50,716 bases of DNA, from NCBI GenBank assembly GCA_030595835.1, contig JAUVLG010000009.1, forward strand, positions 1 through 50,716. Reading direction: 5' to 3'. The translations under genes were made by a program, and so were the position numbers. Numbering within the stretch: the stretch's first letter is position 1; the number at the start of each line of letters is the position of its first letter. Under the pieces are notes generated by a model. That model was not told where the DNA came from. It did no database searches and worked only from the letters and a program-made list of their open reading frames with translations. Source of the DNA: Candidatus Eiseniibacteriota bacterium (GTDB taxonomy: Bacteria > Joyebacterota > Joyebacteria > Joyebacterales > Joyebacteraceae). This document shows positions 31,449 to 39,739 of this stretch, in pieces.

Positions 31449-33191
31449 ATGGCAGCTGAGGCTTCGCACCTGCCGGAATTCGGCCGCGAGTTCCTCGGCG
31501 CGGACCAGACGTTCACGCGCATCGGCCAGGGTGAGTACGGCGGCAAAGCCGCCGGCCTGGATCTGGTCCGCGAGAAGGTCTTGGCGCGCATCTCCCCCGA
31601 CGAGTTCCCCGATTTCGAGATCGCCGTTCCGACGCTCACCGTTCTTACGACCGAGCTTTTCGACAGCTTCATGAAGAGAAACGGGATCGACCCGAGTACC
31701 TTCACGGACGAGCCAGACGATCGCATCGCCATGGCATTCCAGAAGGCGGAGCTGCCGGCGGAGTTCGTGGGCGACCTGCGCTCTCTCATCGCCAGTGTCC
31801 ACACGCCGCTCGCCGTTCGCTCATCGAGTCTTCTGGAGGACGCACTTTCCCATCCGTTCGCGGGCGTCTACGAGACGAAGATGATCCCGAACAACCGGGC
31901 CGGCACCGACGCACGCTTCCGTGGCCTGATCCAGGCCGTGAAGTTCGTCTACGCCTCGACGTTCTTCAGGTCAGCCAGGAGCTACATCAGCTCCGTCGGT
32001 CAGGACATCGCATCCGAGAAGATGGCGGTCATCATCCAGGAGGTCGTGGGAACACGATCGGACGAGAGGTTCTATCCCACGATCTCGGGAGTCGCGCGCT
32101 CCTACAACTACTACCCCACGGGACGGGCGCAGCCCGCCGACGGAGTCGTGAATCTCGCGCTGGGACTGGGCAGACAGATAGTGGATGGCGGGCTGTCGTG
32201 GACCTACTGCCCGAAGTACCCGAAGGCCCCCCCGCCCTATGGCGGAGTCGGTGACCTGATGAAGAACTCGCAGACCGAGTTCTGGGCGGTCAACATGGGA
32301 CATCCGCCACCCCCGGACCCCATACGCGAGACCGAGTACCTGTCCAGGGCCGACCTCAAGGCGGCGGAGTATGACGGCCGCCTCGACAAGCTCGTCTCAA
32401 CGTACGACGGAGGGTCCGACCGGATGCGCCCGGGGATACAGGGAGAGGGTCCCCGCGTACTCGACTTCGCGCCGATCCTCAGCTACGACGCCCTGCCGCT
32501 CAACGACCTCGTCCTGAGGTTGCTGGACCTGACGAAGGAAGCTCTGGGTGAGGATATCGAGATCGAGTTCGCGGTCGAGATGGACCCCCTGGGCAGAAGC
32601 AAGCCGCGATTCGGATTCCTGCAGGCCCGACCAATGATGGTGAGCCGGGAGCAGACCACGGTCACCGAGGAGGAGCTGAGCGACCCGCGGGCCGTTGTCG
32701 CTTCGAGCCACGTGCTCGGCAACGGAACCCGGGAGGACATCGCCGACATCGTCTATCTGAGACCGGAGGCTTTTGAAGCGAAGCACACACCGGCCATCGC
32801 AGCCGAGCTCGAGAAGATCAACAGGGCGCTGGTCGGAGAGGGACGTCCCTACGTCCTGATCGGGTTCGGACGGTGGGGAAGCTCCGACCCATGGCTGGGC
32901 GTGCCCGTTGACTGGGGGCAGATCAGCGGCGTGGGTGTCATTGTGGAGGCCACTCTGCCGCAGATGACACCGGACCTGAGCCAGGGCTCGCACTTCTTCC
33001 ACAACATGATAGGCTTCGGAGTGTTCTACCTGTCCGTTCGCCATACGGACAGCCACGGCATACGCTGGGATTGGATGGACGAGCTGCCGGCCGTCAACGA
33101 GAGCGAGCTGGTGCGACACGTCCGCCTGCCGAGTCCTCTGAGCATCAGGGTCGACGGCAGAGCCGGAAGAGGAGTGATCCGTCATGCCTAG
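31449..33191 (+). CDS. PEP/pyruvate-binding (PPDK_N-type) domain protein without phosphohistidine domain
   Basis: 580 residues from ATG 31449 (AGAGAGG about eight bases upstream). The N-terminal half has PPDK_N/ATP-grasp features: GEYGGKAAGLDLVREKVL, then LAVRSSSLLEDALSHPFAGVYETK, IIQEVVGT and FGFLQARPM at the end of the grasp fold. No GGxTSHAAI-type phosphohistidine domain or PEP-binding barrel is present, so it cannot do the full pyruvate,water dikinase reaction alone. The C-terminal ~150 residues (GFGRWGSSDPWLGVPVDW, SHFFHNMIGFGVFYLS) recur in the next protein. The role is unknown; a nucleotide-dependent phosphotransfer or regulatory function is possible. It overlaps the next gene by 8 bases. 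Confidence 0.8.
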   Translation: MAAEASHLPEFGREFLGADQTFTRIGQGEYGGKAAGLDLVREKVLARISPDEFPDFEIAVPTLTVLTTELFDSFMKRNGIDPSTFTDEPDDRIAMAFQKAELPAEFVGDLRSLIASVHTPLAVRSSSLLEDALSHPFAGVYETKMIPNNRAGTDARFRGLIQAVKFVYASTFFRSARSYISSVGQDIASEKMAVIIQEVVGTRSDERFYPTISGVARSYNYYPTGRAQPADGVVNLALGLGRQIVDGGLSWTYCPKYPKAPPPYGGVGDLMKNSQTEFWAVNMGHPPPPDPIRETEYLSRADLKAAEYDGRLDKLVSTYDGGSDRMRPGIQGEGPRVLDFAPILSYDALPLNDLVLRLLDLTKEALGEDIEIEFAVEMDPLGRSKPRFGFLQARPMMVSREQTTVTEEELSDPRAVVASSHVLGNGTREDIADIVYLRPEAFEAKHTPAIAAELEKINRALVGEGRPYVLIGFGRWGSSDPWLGVPVDWGQISGVGVIVEATLPQMTPDLSQGSHFFHNMIGFGVFYLSVRHTDSHGIRWDWMDELPAVNESELVRHVRLPSPLSIRVDGRAGRGVIRHA

Positions 33192-36100
33192 TGACTCAAC
33201 GGGAGCGCACGAAGCACTCGTTTCCTCACTGCAAGAGCGAGCCAAGGAGCTGAACTGCCTCTATCACATCGAGGAGGTACTCAGGACTGACGACGGACCG
33301 ATGGAGGACACCTTCCGGAGAACCATAGAAGCGATACCGCCGGGGTGGCAGTACCCCGAGATCTGCCAGGTGGTTCTTACACACGGTGACAGGACCTTCA
33401 GGTCGGCCGAGTTCGAGCCCACTCCCTGGGTGCTCAGCGCCGAGATCACTCTTCAGGGTTCCGCGGTGGGATCTCTTGAGATCTACTATCTCGAGGAACG
33501 CCCCGAAGAGGACGCAGGACCGTTCCTCAAGGAAGAGGTCCGGCTGGTCAACACCATCGCGGAGCTGATCGGCCACTCCATCCTCCGACGGCGTCTTCTC
33601 GACCTGCAGAAGGACTGGGAAACGCTCGAGGGTGGAACGACGGTGGACGCGCCCGAGACATGGAGAAGCCCGCTGCACCTTCTGCGCGAGTCAGACCGCG
33701 GGCTGTATCTTCGCATCGCGCACAAGCTGCTCAACTACCTGTGCCAGGTGGGAATCCCCGAGGCAGTGAAGGTGGCGGCCGAGATGGCCGGGATTGATCC
33801 CGCCGAGGGCTCGGGAGGAGAGGTGAACGTGCCCGCGTGCAGACTTGCGCAGGACGACGCGTTCCTTCTGAGCGACGGACCGTTCGAGTTGGCCAGCCGC
33901 CACCTCAGCGACGATGAGATTCTCACGAGGGTGCAGAACTGGATGCAGGAGGACAAGGCCAGCAGCTTCCTGAGAGTCCTGAACAACCCGCGCTCCCCAC
34001 TGCCCGAGATAGTCGATGCGATGCGTCGATTCGAGCGCGGCATCCCCGACAAATCCGTTCTGCGTTCGTCGACACTCAAGACCCTGCGCGTCTCGCTCAC
34101 TCAGCGCCTGCTCACCGAGCAGATCGACTTCGTTCGCGTGGCGAAAGAACACGTCGAGATCGAGGACTTCGCGGAACTGGCTGATCGCATGGTCCTCCCG
34201 GCCGGGAGCCACGGCCGGCTCGGCGGCAAGAGCGCCGGCATGCTCCTCGCGCACAAGATACTCCAGCGCTCACGTACACCGGACCGGCCCATCGGCGAGA
34301 TACGCCTGCCGAAGACCTGGTATCTCCCATCGGACGGCCTGCTTGACTTCATCGGGCACAACGATCTGCAGGATGTGATCGAGCAGAAGTTCAAGAACAT
34401 AGACGAGGTCCGACAGGAGTACCCGGACATAATACGTCTCTTCAAGAACTCGAGCTTCCCGTCGCGCATGCTGAACGGGCTGTCCGTGGCTCTGGACGAC
34501 TTCGGGGACGTTCCCCTCATCGTGCGAAGCTCGAGTCTGCTCGAGGACCGGCTGGGTACGGCGTTCTCCGGGAAGTACAAGAGCCTCTTCGTCGCGAATC
34601 AGGGCGGCAAGGCAGAGCGGCTGGAAGCCCTAGCGGATGCGATCGCCGAGGTCTACGCATCGACATTCGGACCGGACCCACTGGAGTACCGGCGCGAGCG
34701 CGGTCTGCTCGAGTTCAACGAGGAGATGGGCATACTCATACAGAAGGTTGTCGGCACTCAGGTCGGGGACTACTTCCTGCCGGCATTCGCGGGTGTCGCC
34801 TTCAGCAACAGCGAGTTCCGCTGGTCCCCGCGCATCCGCCGCGAGGACGGACTCGTCAGACTGGTCCCTGGTCTCGGCACCCGAGCCGTCGACCGCATGG
34901 CCGACGACTACCCGATCCTCCTGGTGCCGGGGCAGCCGACACTGCGCGCGAACGTGGCAATTGACGAGATAGTCCGTTACTCACCCAAACAGATCGACGT
35001 GATCAACCTCAAGTCCGGAACACTGGAGTCCGTGGAACTCGCGTCGCTGCTGCGAGAGATCGGCGCCGACTACCCCGCGTTCGGGAATGTCTTCTCCGTT
35101 CTCAAGGGCGACATACTGCAGAAGGCTCCGTCGCGGCTGCTGGTCAACCAGGACACCGATGAATTCGTCGCGACTTTCAACGGCCTTACTAACGCGACAC
35201 CGTTCCTCGAGCAGATGCGAAACGTGCTGGAGATTCTGGAGGCAGAGCTGGGCACGCCGGTGGATGTCGAGTTCGCCCACGACGGAACCACGTTCCACCT
35301 GCTCCAGTGTCGTCCACAGAGTCGTTCCGACGACTCCGCCCCCTCCCCCATCCCGAAAGACGTGTCAGCGGCCGATGTTGTCTTCACGGCCGATCGCCAC
35401 GTGTCGAACGGCTGGGTGCCCGACATCACGCATGTCGTCTACGTCGACCCCGACAGCTACGGGGATCTCCCAACTCGCGAGGACATGCTCACCGTCGCAC
35501 GCGCCGTCGGTAGACTCAACGGCCTGCTGCCGAGGCGGCGCTTCATACTTCTAGGCCCAGGGCGCTGGGGAAGTCGGGGCGACTCGAAGCTGGGTGTGAG
35601 CGTGACCTACGCCGACATTTCGAACACGGCCGTCCTGATCGAGATCGCTCGCCGCAAGGGTGACTACGTTCCGGATGTCTCGTTCGGCACGCACTTCTTC
35701 CAGGACCTGGTGGAATCGCGCATCCGCTATCTCCCCCTCTACCCCGACGACGAGGGTATCGCGTTCAACGAGAGATTCCTGCGCGGCGCGCACAACCTGC
35801 TTCCGACCATGCTGCCTGAGTTCGCTCACCTGGCCGACACGATCCGCGTCATCGACGTGCCCGCGGTTACCAATGGACGAATCCTGCGCGTGCTTTTCAA
35901 CGCGGATCTTGACGAGGCGCTGGCACACATCGCCGACCCCGGGAGCGAGAATGCAGAGCGCCCCGTGGTAACCGAGCAGCGTGAGACCGAACGAGTGCAG
36001 TATTGGCAGTGGCGGCTTCACATGGCCGAGAGGGTTGCCGCGGACCTTGATCCGGAGCGCTTCGGCGTGGTCGCCGCGTACATCTTCGGGAGCACGAAGA

Positions 36101-36381
36101 ACGCCACGGCAGGCCCCGCGAGCGACATTGATCTTCTCGTACATGTGCGCGGATCGGACGAGCAGCGGCTGGCTCTCATCAACTGGATGGAGGGCTGGGG
36201 CAGGTGCCTGAGCGAACTGAACTACCTGCGCACGGGGTACCGCACCGAGAATCTGCTGGACGTCCATCTGGTGACGGACGAGGACATCGCGAACAAGGAC
36301 AGCTACGCGACGAAGATCGGAGCCGTGACCGACGCCGCCCGAGAACTCAGGCTACGGTCTCCAGACCGCCCTGGTCAGTAG
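33184..36381 (+). CDS. GAF-like / PEP-pyruvate-binding / nucleotidyltransferase fusion protein
   Basis: 1065 residues. Residues ~15-150 look like a GAF-type sensor (ERAKELNCLYHIEEVL...VNTIAELIGHSILRRR). Residues ~320-720 are a PPDK_N-type ATP-grasp domain (GGKSAGMLLAHKIL, LIVRSSSLLEDRLGTAFSGK, LIQKVVGT, FHLLQCRPQ). Then comes the same GPGRWGSRGDSKLGV...GTHFFQDLVESRIRYLPLY block found in the preceding protein. Residues ~937-1065 are a pol-beta-type nucleotidyltransferase: G969-S970 and D981-x-D983 (GSTKNATAGPASDIDLLV), with a third Asp at ~1026 (LLDVHLV). ATG 33184 overlaps the upstream gene by 8 bases. No phosphohistidine domain is seen. The sensor-kinase-transferase layout suggests a regulatory enzyme; substrate unknown. 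Confidence 0.82.
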   Translation: MPSDSTGAHEALVSSLQERAKELNCLYHIEEVLRTDDGPMEDTFRRTIEAIPPGWQYPEICQVVLTHGDRTFRSAEFEPTPWVLSAEITLQGSAVGSLEIYYLEERPEEDAGPFLKEEVRLVNTIAELIGHSILRRRLLDLQKDWETLEGGTTVDAPETWRSPLHLLRESDRGLYLRIAHKLLNYLCQVGIPEAVKVAAEMAGIDPAEGSGGEVNVPACRLAQDDAFLLSDGPFELASRHLSDDEILTRVQNWMQEDKASSFLRVLNNPRSPLPEIVDAMRRFERGIPDKSVLRSSTLKTLRVSLTQRLLTEQIDFVRVAKEHVEIEDFAELADRMVLPAGSHGRLGGKSAGMLLAHKILQRSRTPDRPIGEIRLPKTWYLPSDGLLDFIGHNDLQDVIEQKFKNIDEVRQEYPDIIRLFKNSSFPSRMLNGLSVALDDFGDVPLIVRSSSLLEDRLGTAFSGKYKSLFVANQGGKAERLEALADAIAEVYASTFGPDPLEYRRERGLLEFNEEMGILIQKVVGTQVGDYFLPAFAGVAFSNSEFRWSPRIRREDGLVRLVPGLGTRAVDRMADDYPILLVPGQPTLRANVAIDEIVRYSPKQIDVINLKSGTLESVELASLLREIGADYPAFGNVFSVLKGDILQKAPSRLLVNQDTDEFVATFNGLTNATPFLEQMRNVLEILEAELGTPVDVEFAHDGTTFHLLQCRPQSRSDDSAPSPIPKDVSAADVVFTADRHVSNGWVPDITHVVYVDPDSYGDLPTREDMLTVARAVGRLNGLLPRRRFILLGPGRWGSRGDSKLGVSVTYADISNTAVLIEIARRKGDYVPDVSFGTHFFQDLVESRIRYLPLYPDDEGIAFNERFLRGAHNLLPTMLPEFAHLADTIRVIDVPAVTNGRILRVLFNADLDEALAHIADPGSENAERPVVTEQRETERVQYWQWRLHMAERVAADLDPERFGVVAAYIFGSTKNATAGPASDIDLLVHVRGSDEQRLALINWMEGWGRCLSELNYLRTGYRTENLLDVHLVTDEDIANKDSYATKIGAVTDAARELRLRSPDRPGQ

Positions 36382-37235
36382 AGATCCCGGGTCGCGTTCT
36401 CGGGCTCATCGGGGTCGAACCGCACGAGCGCGAGTTCCGGCCCATCGTGGGCGGCGTTGAAGAGATGGGTTCTTCCTACGCGATCCCGCCAGCTTCCGGT
36501 CAGTCGCGTGGACTCGTGAACGTGGCCGTGTAGCGTCACCAGGGGCTGCCTGCCCGCGATGAAGCGCTGAATGGCTATGCTCCCCACGTGCACGTCGAGT
36601 GGAACGTGATCCACCTTCCTCCCATCCAACGCCGCGCGATCGAGATTCGTCTGATACGGTGGTGAGTGGAAAAGTAGTATCGCTCTCTCGAGGTCGTCCT
36701 CCCCTGCAAGTCGCTCGAGATCTCCCTGGATGGTCGCGTGGCGGATCTCACGCTGCGCACGCGGCACCGAGCGCCTGCCCTCCTCCGGCGAGACCGATCC
36801 CGGATCCACGAACCGTGACACGTCGTAGCGCTCCCAGTCCTTGAGCAGAAACGGACTGGGTGGCACGTGAGCGTAGCCGTAGACCTGGAAGCCGTTCAGC
36901 ACGTCCTTGCGATTGTGCACGTAGTGCCACGTCCCGAGCGCGGCGACATCGAGAACGGCGGCCTCCTCGACACGTGCATCGTCGTTTCCCAGAATCAGGA
37001 ACACAGACGGGTAGTCCTCACCCAGGTCGTGCCGCACCCTTTCGAACCCGGGCGCCAGGAAGTCACGGATGAAGTCGTCCTGCCCGGGTTCCGTCGACTG
37101 CCACTGGACCATGTACGGCGGCAACAGATCCCCGCCAAGAAACACGGCGTCAGGCCGCTCCTCGCTCATGAGTGTGAACAGCTTGCGATAGCGGTCGACG
37201 GCTCCATGCAGATCCGAAACGAAGAAGCAAAGCAT
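36375..37235 (-). CDS. Calcineurin-like metallophosphoesterase
   Basis: 286 residues from ATG 37235 (AAGGGA five bases upstream). All dimetal motifs of the family are present in order: SDLHG (D-x-H), GGDLLPP, LGNDDA (GNxx), a central FHSPPY and the C-terminal LHGHVHES (GHxH). The substrate is unknown; such stand-alone enzymes act on nucleotides, phosphoproteins or phospholipids. It converges with the preceding fusion gene; their ends overlap by seven bases. Confidence 0.85.
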   Translation of the reverse strand: MLCFFVSDLHGAVDRYRKLFTLMSEERPDAVFLGGDLLPPYMVQWQSTEPGQDDFIRDFLAPGFERVRHDLGEDYPSVFLILGNDDARVEEAAVLDVAALGTWHYVHNRKDVLNGFQVYGYAHVPPSPFLLKDWERYDVSRFVDPGSVSPEEGRRSVPRAQREIRHATIQGDLERLAGEDDLERAILLFHSPPYQTNLDRAALDGRKVDHVPLDVHVGSIAIQRFIAGRQPLVTLHGHVHESTRLTGSWRDRVGRTHLFNAAHDGPELALVRFDPDEPENATRDLY

Positions 37236-37459
37236 GTGATTCCCTTGAGCTGGGTTCCCTCGAGCCGGCTGAGGCACCATTGCCGGGCGCACGGAAGCGT
37301 TTCGGCCGGTCCAACTGCGCATGCGCTTCCCGCGAGTTCTACATCACGGGACTCTGAGCGTCAACAGGCGGCCGCTACCTGAGGAGGACGCTACGGCCCT
37401 TGTTATCCCGCCCCGAGAGCCCTATCATCGTGTTGACGTCCTCATCGTGGAGAGTGCGC

Positions 37460-38260
37460 ATGCTGTCTGGTTCACAAGACAAGCCTCAGTCCACGCCACG
37501 CAACGCGGGCCAGCGGCGCCGCGGCAGGCGGCCCCCACCTGCGCAGCGCCGACGGGCCAGGGCCGCAGACCTTCTCCGCCCCGCCTTCAAGCGCTCCATC
37601 TGGAACACCTACGACCACATCGGGCTCCTGGTGCTCGCCAACCTCCTCTGGGTCGTGCTTTGCCTGCCGGTCGTCACGGCGCCGGCCGCGACGGCGGGGC
37701 TCTTCCATCTCGCACGACAGATCGCCCGTGGGAAGGACGTCTCGCTGCGGGACTTCTTCGTCGGGTTCCGCAGCCGCTTCTTCCCTGCATTGAAGGTCGG
37801 GCTGGTTGACCTCGCGGCGCTCCTGGTACTCTGGGTCAACATCGACTTCTACAGCCATATGCGCGGTGGAGCAGTGATACCCGGGATGGCTCTGGCCGCC
37901 GCCATGGTCTGGGTCGCCGCCTTCTTCCTTCTCATGCACGCCCACCTCTATCCCCTGCTCGCAGGCGGGGAGTCCAGCCTCCGCCAGCTCCTCCGCAAGT
38001 CGGCGCTCCTGACGCTGGACAACCTCGCCTTCACAATCGGCATTGTCTTCCAGGCGCTCTCCCTGAGCGCCCTCTGTGTCGTCACCGGCGCCGGCCTCGT
38101 CCTCCTCAACGCGTCGGCCGTCGCTGTTCTTCTAACAACGGGCCACCGCGAGCTGCTCAGGAAGTACTCCGATGACCCCCAGAAGTCACAGGAGCTCCCG
38201 GAGACCCGCACCCTGAAAGATATCTGGAGACCCTGGGAGAGCGAAAAGCGCGACCAGTAA
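37460..38260 (+). CDS. DUF624/YesL-like integral membrane protein
   Basis: 266 residues from ATG 37460 (GGAG seven bases upstream). After a basic N-terminal segment (RRRGRRPPPAQRRRARA) there are about five hydrophobic helices. The segment WNTYDHIGLLVLANLLWVVL followed by CLPVVTAPAATAGLF matches the DUF624/YesL pattern (NLLW...LPVVT.PAATAGLF). In Firmicutes these proteins sit beside carbohydrate ABC transporters; here no such context exists, so function is unknown. Confidence 0.72.
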   Translation: MLSGSQDKPQSTPRNAGQRRRGRRPPPAQRRRARAADLLRPAFKRSIWNTYDHIGLLVLANLLWVVLCLPVVTAPAATAGLFHLARQIARGKDVSLRDFFVGFRSRFFPALKVGLVDLAALLVLWVNIDFYSHMRGGAVIPGMALAAAMVWVAAFFLLMHAHLYPLLAGGESSLRQLLRKSALLTLDNLAFTIGIVFQALSLSALCVVTGAGLVLLNASAVAVLLTTGHRELLRKYSDDPQKSQELPETRTLKDIWRPWESEKRDQ

Positions 38261-38276
38261 GCCAGTTGTGCCCTCC

Positions 38277-38416
38277 ACCTGAGGAATCTGCGCTCACACC
38301 TTAATAATCTTCATTCACACCTTAAGAATCGTCATTTGTAGCTTGATATCCTTAAGGTCCGGGTTTAGTATTATCAAGTGTCCACTTGATATCTCTAAGG
38401 TCGACCTTGAGGAATC
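38277..38416 (+). promoter_or_regulatory. Operator array: six copies of an ACCTTRAGGAATC-like site before the DUF2089 gene
   Basis: Direct copies: ACCTGAGGAATC (38277-38288), ACCTTAATAATC (38298-38309), ACCTTAAGAATC (38319-38330) and ACCTTGAGGAATC (38404-38416). Inverted copies with a slightly longer tail: GATATCCTTAAGGT (38345-38358) and GATATCTCTAAGGT (38388-38401). The first three begin exactly 21 bp apart, two helical turns. A perfect inverted repeat with arms TATCAAGTG/CACTTGATA lies at 38372-38391. The array surrounds a sigma-70-type promoter and probably binds a regulator, most simply the DUF2089 protein itself. Confidence 0.75.
38343..38371 (+). promoter_or_regulatory. Sigma-70-type promoter of the DUF2089 operon
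   Basis: TTGATA (38343-38348), a 17-base spacer and TAGTAT (38366-38371). The -35 box overlaps one operator-like repeat and the -10 box touches the following palindrome, as expected for a repressed or autoregulated promoter. Confidence 0.55.
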
Positions 38417-38434
38417 TCAACAAGGGAGGGTGAA

Positions 38435-38812
38435 ATGGTCCACAAGCAGCCAGGACAGTGCCCGGTCTGCGGCGGGGACATGATCATCAAGGAGCTGGAG
38501 TGCCCCACCTGCGCCGTGACGGTCAGGGGCTCGTTCGAGACCTGCCCGTTCTGCATCCTCACCGCCGAGCAGATGGAGCTGATCAAGATATTCCTCAAGT
38601 CCCGCGGCAACATCAAGGAGGTCGAGAGAGAACTCGGCATCTCCTACCCGACGGTCAGAGGACGGCTCGACGACATCGTCAGGTCGCTCGGCTTCACTCC
38701 CCCCAAACCTGAGGTCACACGAGGCATGAAGGAGGAGCTTCTCGCGAAGCTCGAGTCAGGAGAGATCAATGCAGACGAGTTTGTGCGGAAACTGGATGAG
38801 GCGGGCGCTTAG
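38435..38812 (+). CDS. DUF2089 family zinc-ribbon/HTH regulator
   Basis: 125 residues from ATG 38435, with GGGAGGG five bases upstream. A zinc-ribbon (CPVCGG...CPTC, residues ~9-30, with CPFC at ~46) is followed by a helix-turn-helix (IKEVERELGISYPTVRGRLDDIV) and a SHOCT-like C-terminal helix (MKEELLAKLESGEINADEFVRKL). This is the DUF2089 architecture, presumed DNA-binding. It is followed after ~190 bp by a SHOCT-like/YvlB-type partner gene, a common pairing. Six repeats upstream suggest autoregulation. Confidence 0.87.
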   Translation: MVHKQPGQCPVCGGDMIIKELECPTCAVTVRGSFETCPFCILTAEQMELIKIFLKSRGNIKEVERELGISYPTVRGRLDDIVRSLGFTPPKPEVTRGMKEELLAKLESGEINADEFVRKLDEAGA

Positions 38813-39005
38813 CAGCGCCGTCTGCCCGACGCCCGATGTGTGGCCGGACGCGATCCCTCCGCGCCTCAGGAGACAGCTGGCGCTGTGTCACAACCACACG
38901 GTTGATCACGCGCCTCACGGTCTGACGCGCGCCGTAGCTCCCGTCCGACATCACCGTGCACACCACAACGGCTATCCCACCGACACACTCGACCGGGAGA
39001 TGATG

Positions 39006-39608
39006 ATGAACGAAGAAAAATCAAGGATCCTCAAGATGCTCGAGGACAAGAAGATCACCGCTGACGACGCGATGAAGCTGCTCGACGCGCTGGACAGAAC
39101 CGAGTCCCGCCCCACCGACAGGGAGCTGAGGAAGAAGTGGCTCCACGTTCGGGTCGAGAAGGACGGCAAGCAGACCGTCAACCTGAAGCTGCCGCTCGCG
39201 CTCCTGAAGTTCGGGTTCAAGTTCGCTCCCCACCATCACGGGCGACGACGCGATCGAGTCCGCATGAGCGCGGAAAGGGCGCAGGCGCGGGCGGAGCGCG
39301 CCACGGCCAGGGGCGAGAGGATACGGGCCAAGGTGGAGCGGAAGCTGCATGAGAAGTTCGGAGAGGAGTTCGAACTCAATCTCAATGGCATGTTCGCCGA
39401 GATGTTCGAGGACACGGAGGGCCCCGTGCCACCGGTCCCGCCGGTGCCTCCCCTCAATGGAAACCCGCTCGAGGGCATCCTGGACGGCGATTTCGACCTC
39501 GACCTCGACAAGATCCTCGCGATGGCGCAGAACGCGGACTTCGACGGCAAGATCCTCGATGTCTACGATGAGGACGACGACGAACACGTGCGGATAACGC
39601 TGGAGTAG
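39006..39608 (+). CDS. SHOCT-like (YvlB/DUF4097 N-terminal type) protein, partner of the DUF2089 regulator
   Basis: 200 residues. Three tandem ATGs (39000, 39003, 39006); the third has GGGAG at six-base spacing. The N-terminal MNEEKSRILKMLEDKKITAD segment resembles the SHOCT-like helix pair found at the start of YvlB/DUF4097 proteins. It is followed by a highly charged coiled region (AERAQARAERATARGERIRA), a proline stretch (PVPPVPPVPP) and an acidic end (DFDLDLDKIL, DEDDDEHVRITLE). No membrane segment or signal peptide. The role is unknown; it may modulate the DUF2089 protein. Confidence 0.7.
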   Translation: MNEEKSRILKMLEDKKITADDAMKLLDALDRTESRPTDRELRKKWLHVRVEKDGKQTVNLKLPLALLKFGFKFAPHHHGRRRDRVRMSAERAQARAERATARGERIRAKVERKLHEKFGEEFELNLNGMFAEMFEDTEGPVPPVPPVPPLNGNPLEGILDGDFDLDLDKILAMAQNADFDGKILDVYDEDDDEHVRITLE

Positions 39609-39684
39609 CTGGACGCGGACCGCGCTCGGAGGCGCCCCCGCGAGGCCTCCCCCCCTCGAGTTGGCACTCATGGGCGAAAGAAGA

Positions 39685-39706
39685 CCCGGGAGCAGATGCT
39701 CCCGGG
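39685..39706. terminator. Bidirectional terminator between the DUF2089 operon and the secreted protein gene
   Basis: A perfect 10-bp stem CCCGGGAGCA/TGCTCCCGGG with a GA loop, extendable with the flanking GAAGA/TCTTC. It lies between two convergent genes (stops at 39608 and 39740) and can serve both. Confidence 0.75.
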
Positions 39707-39739
39707 CCTCTTCGTTCATGCGGCGCGGTCTTGCCGCTC

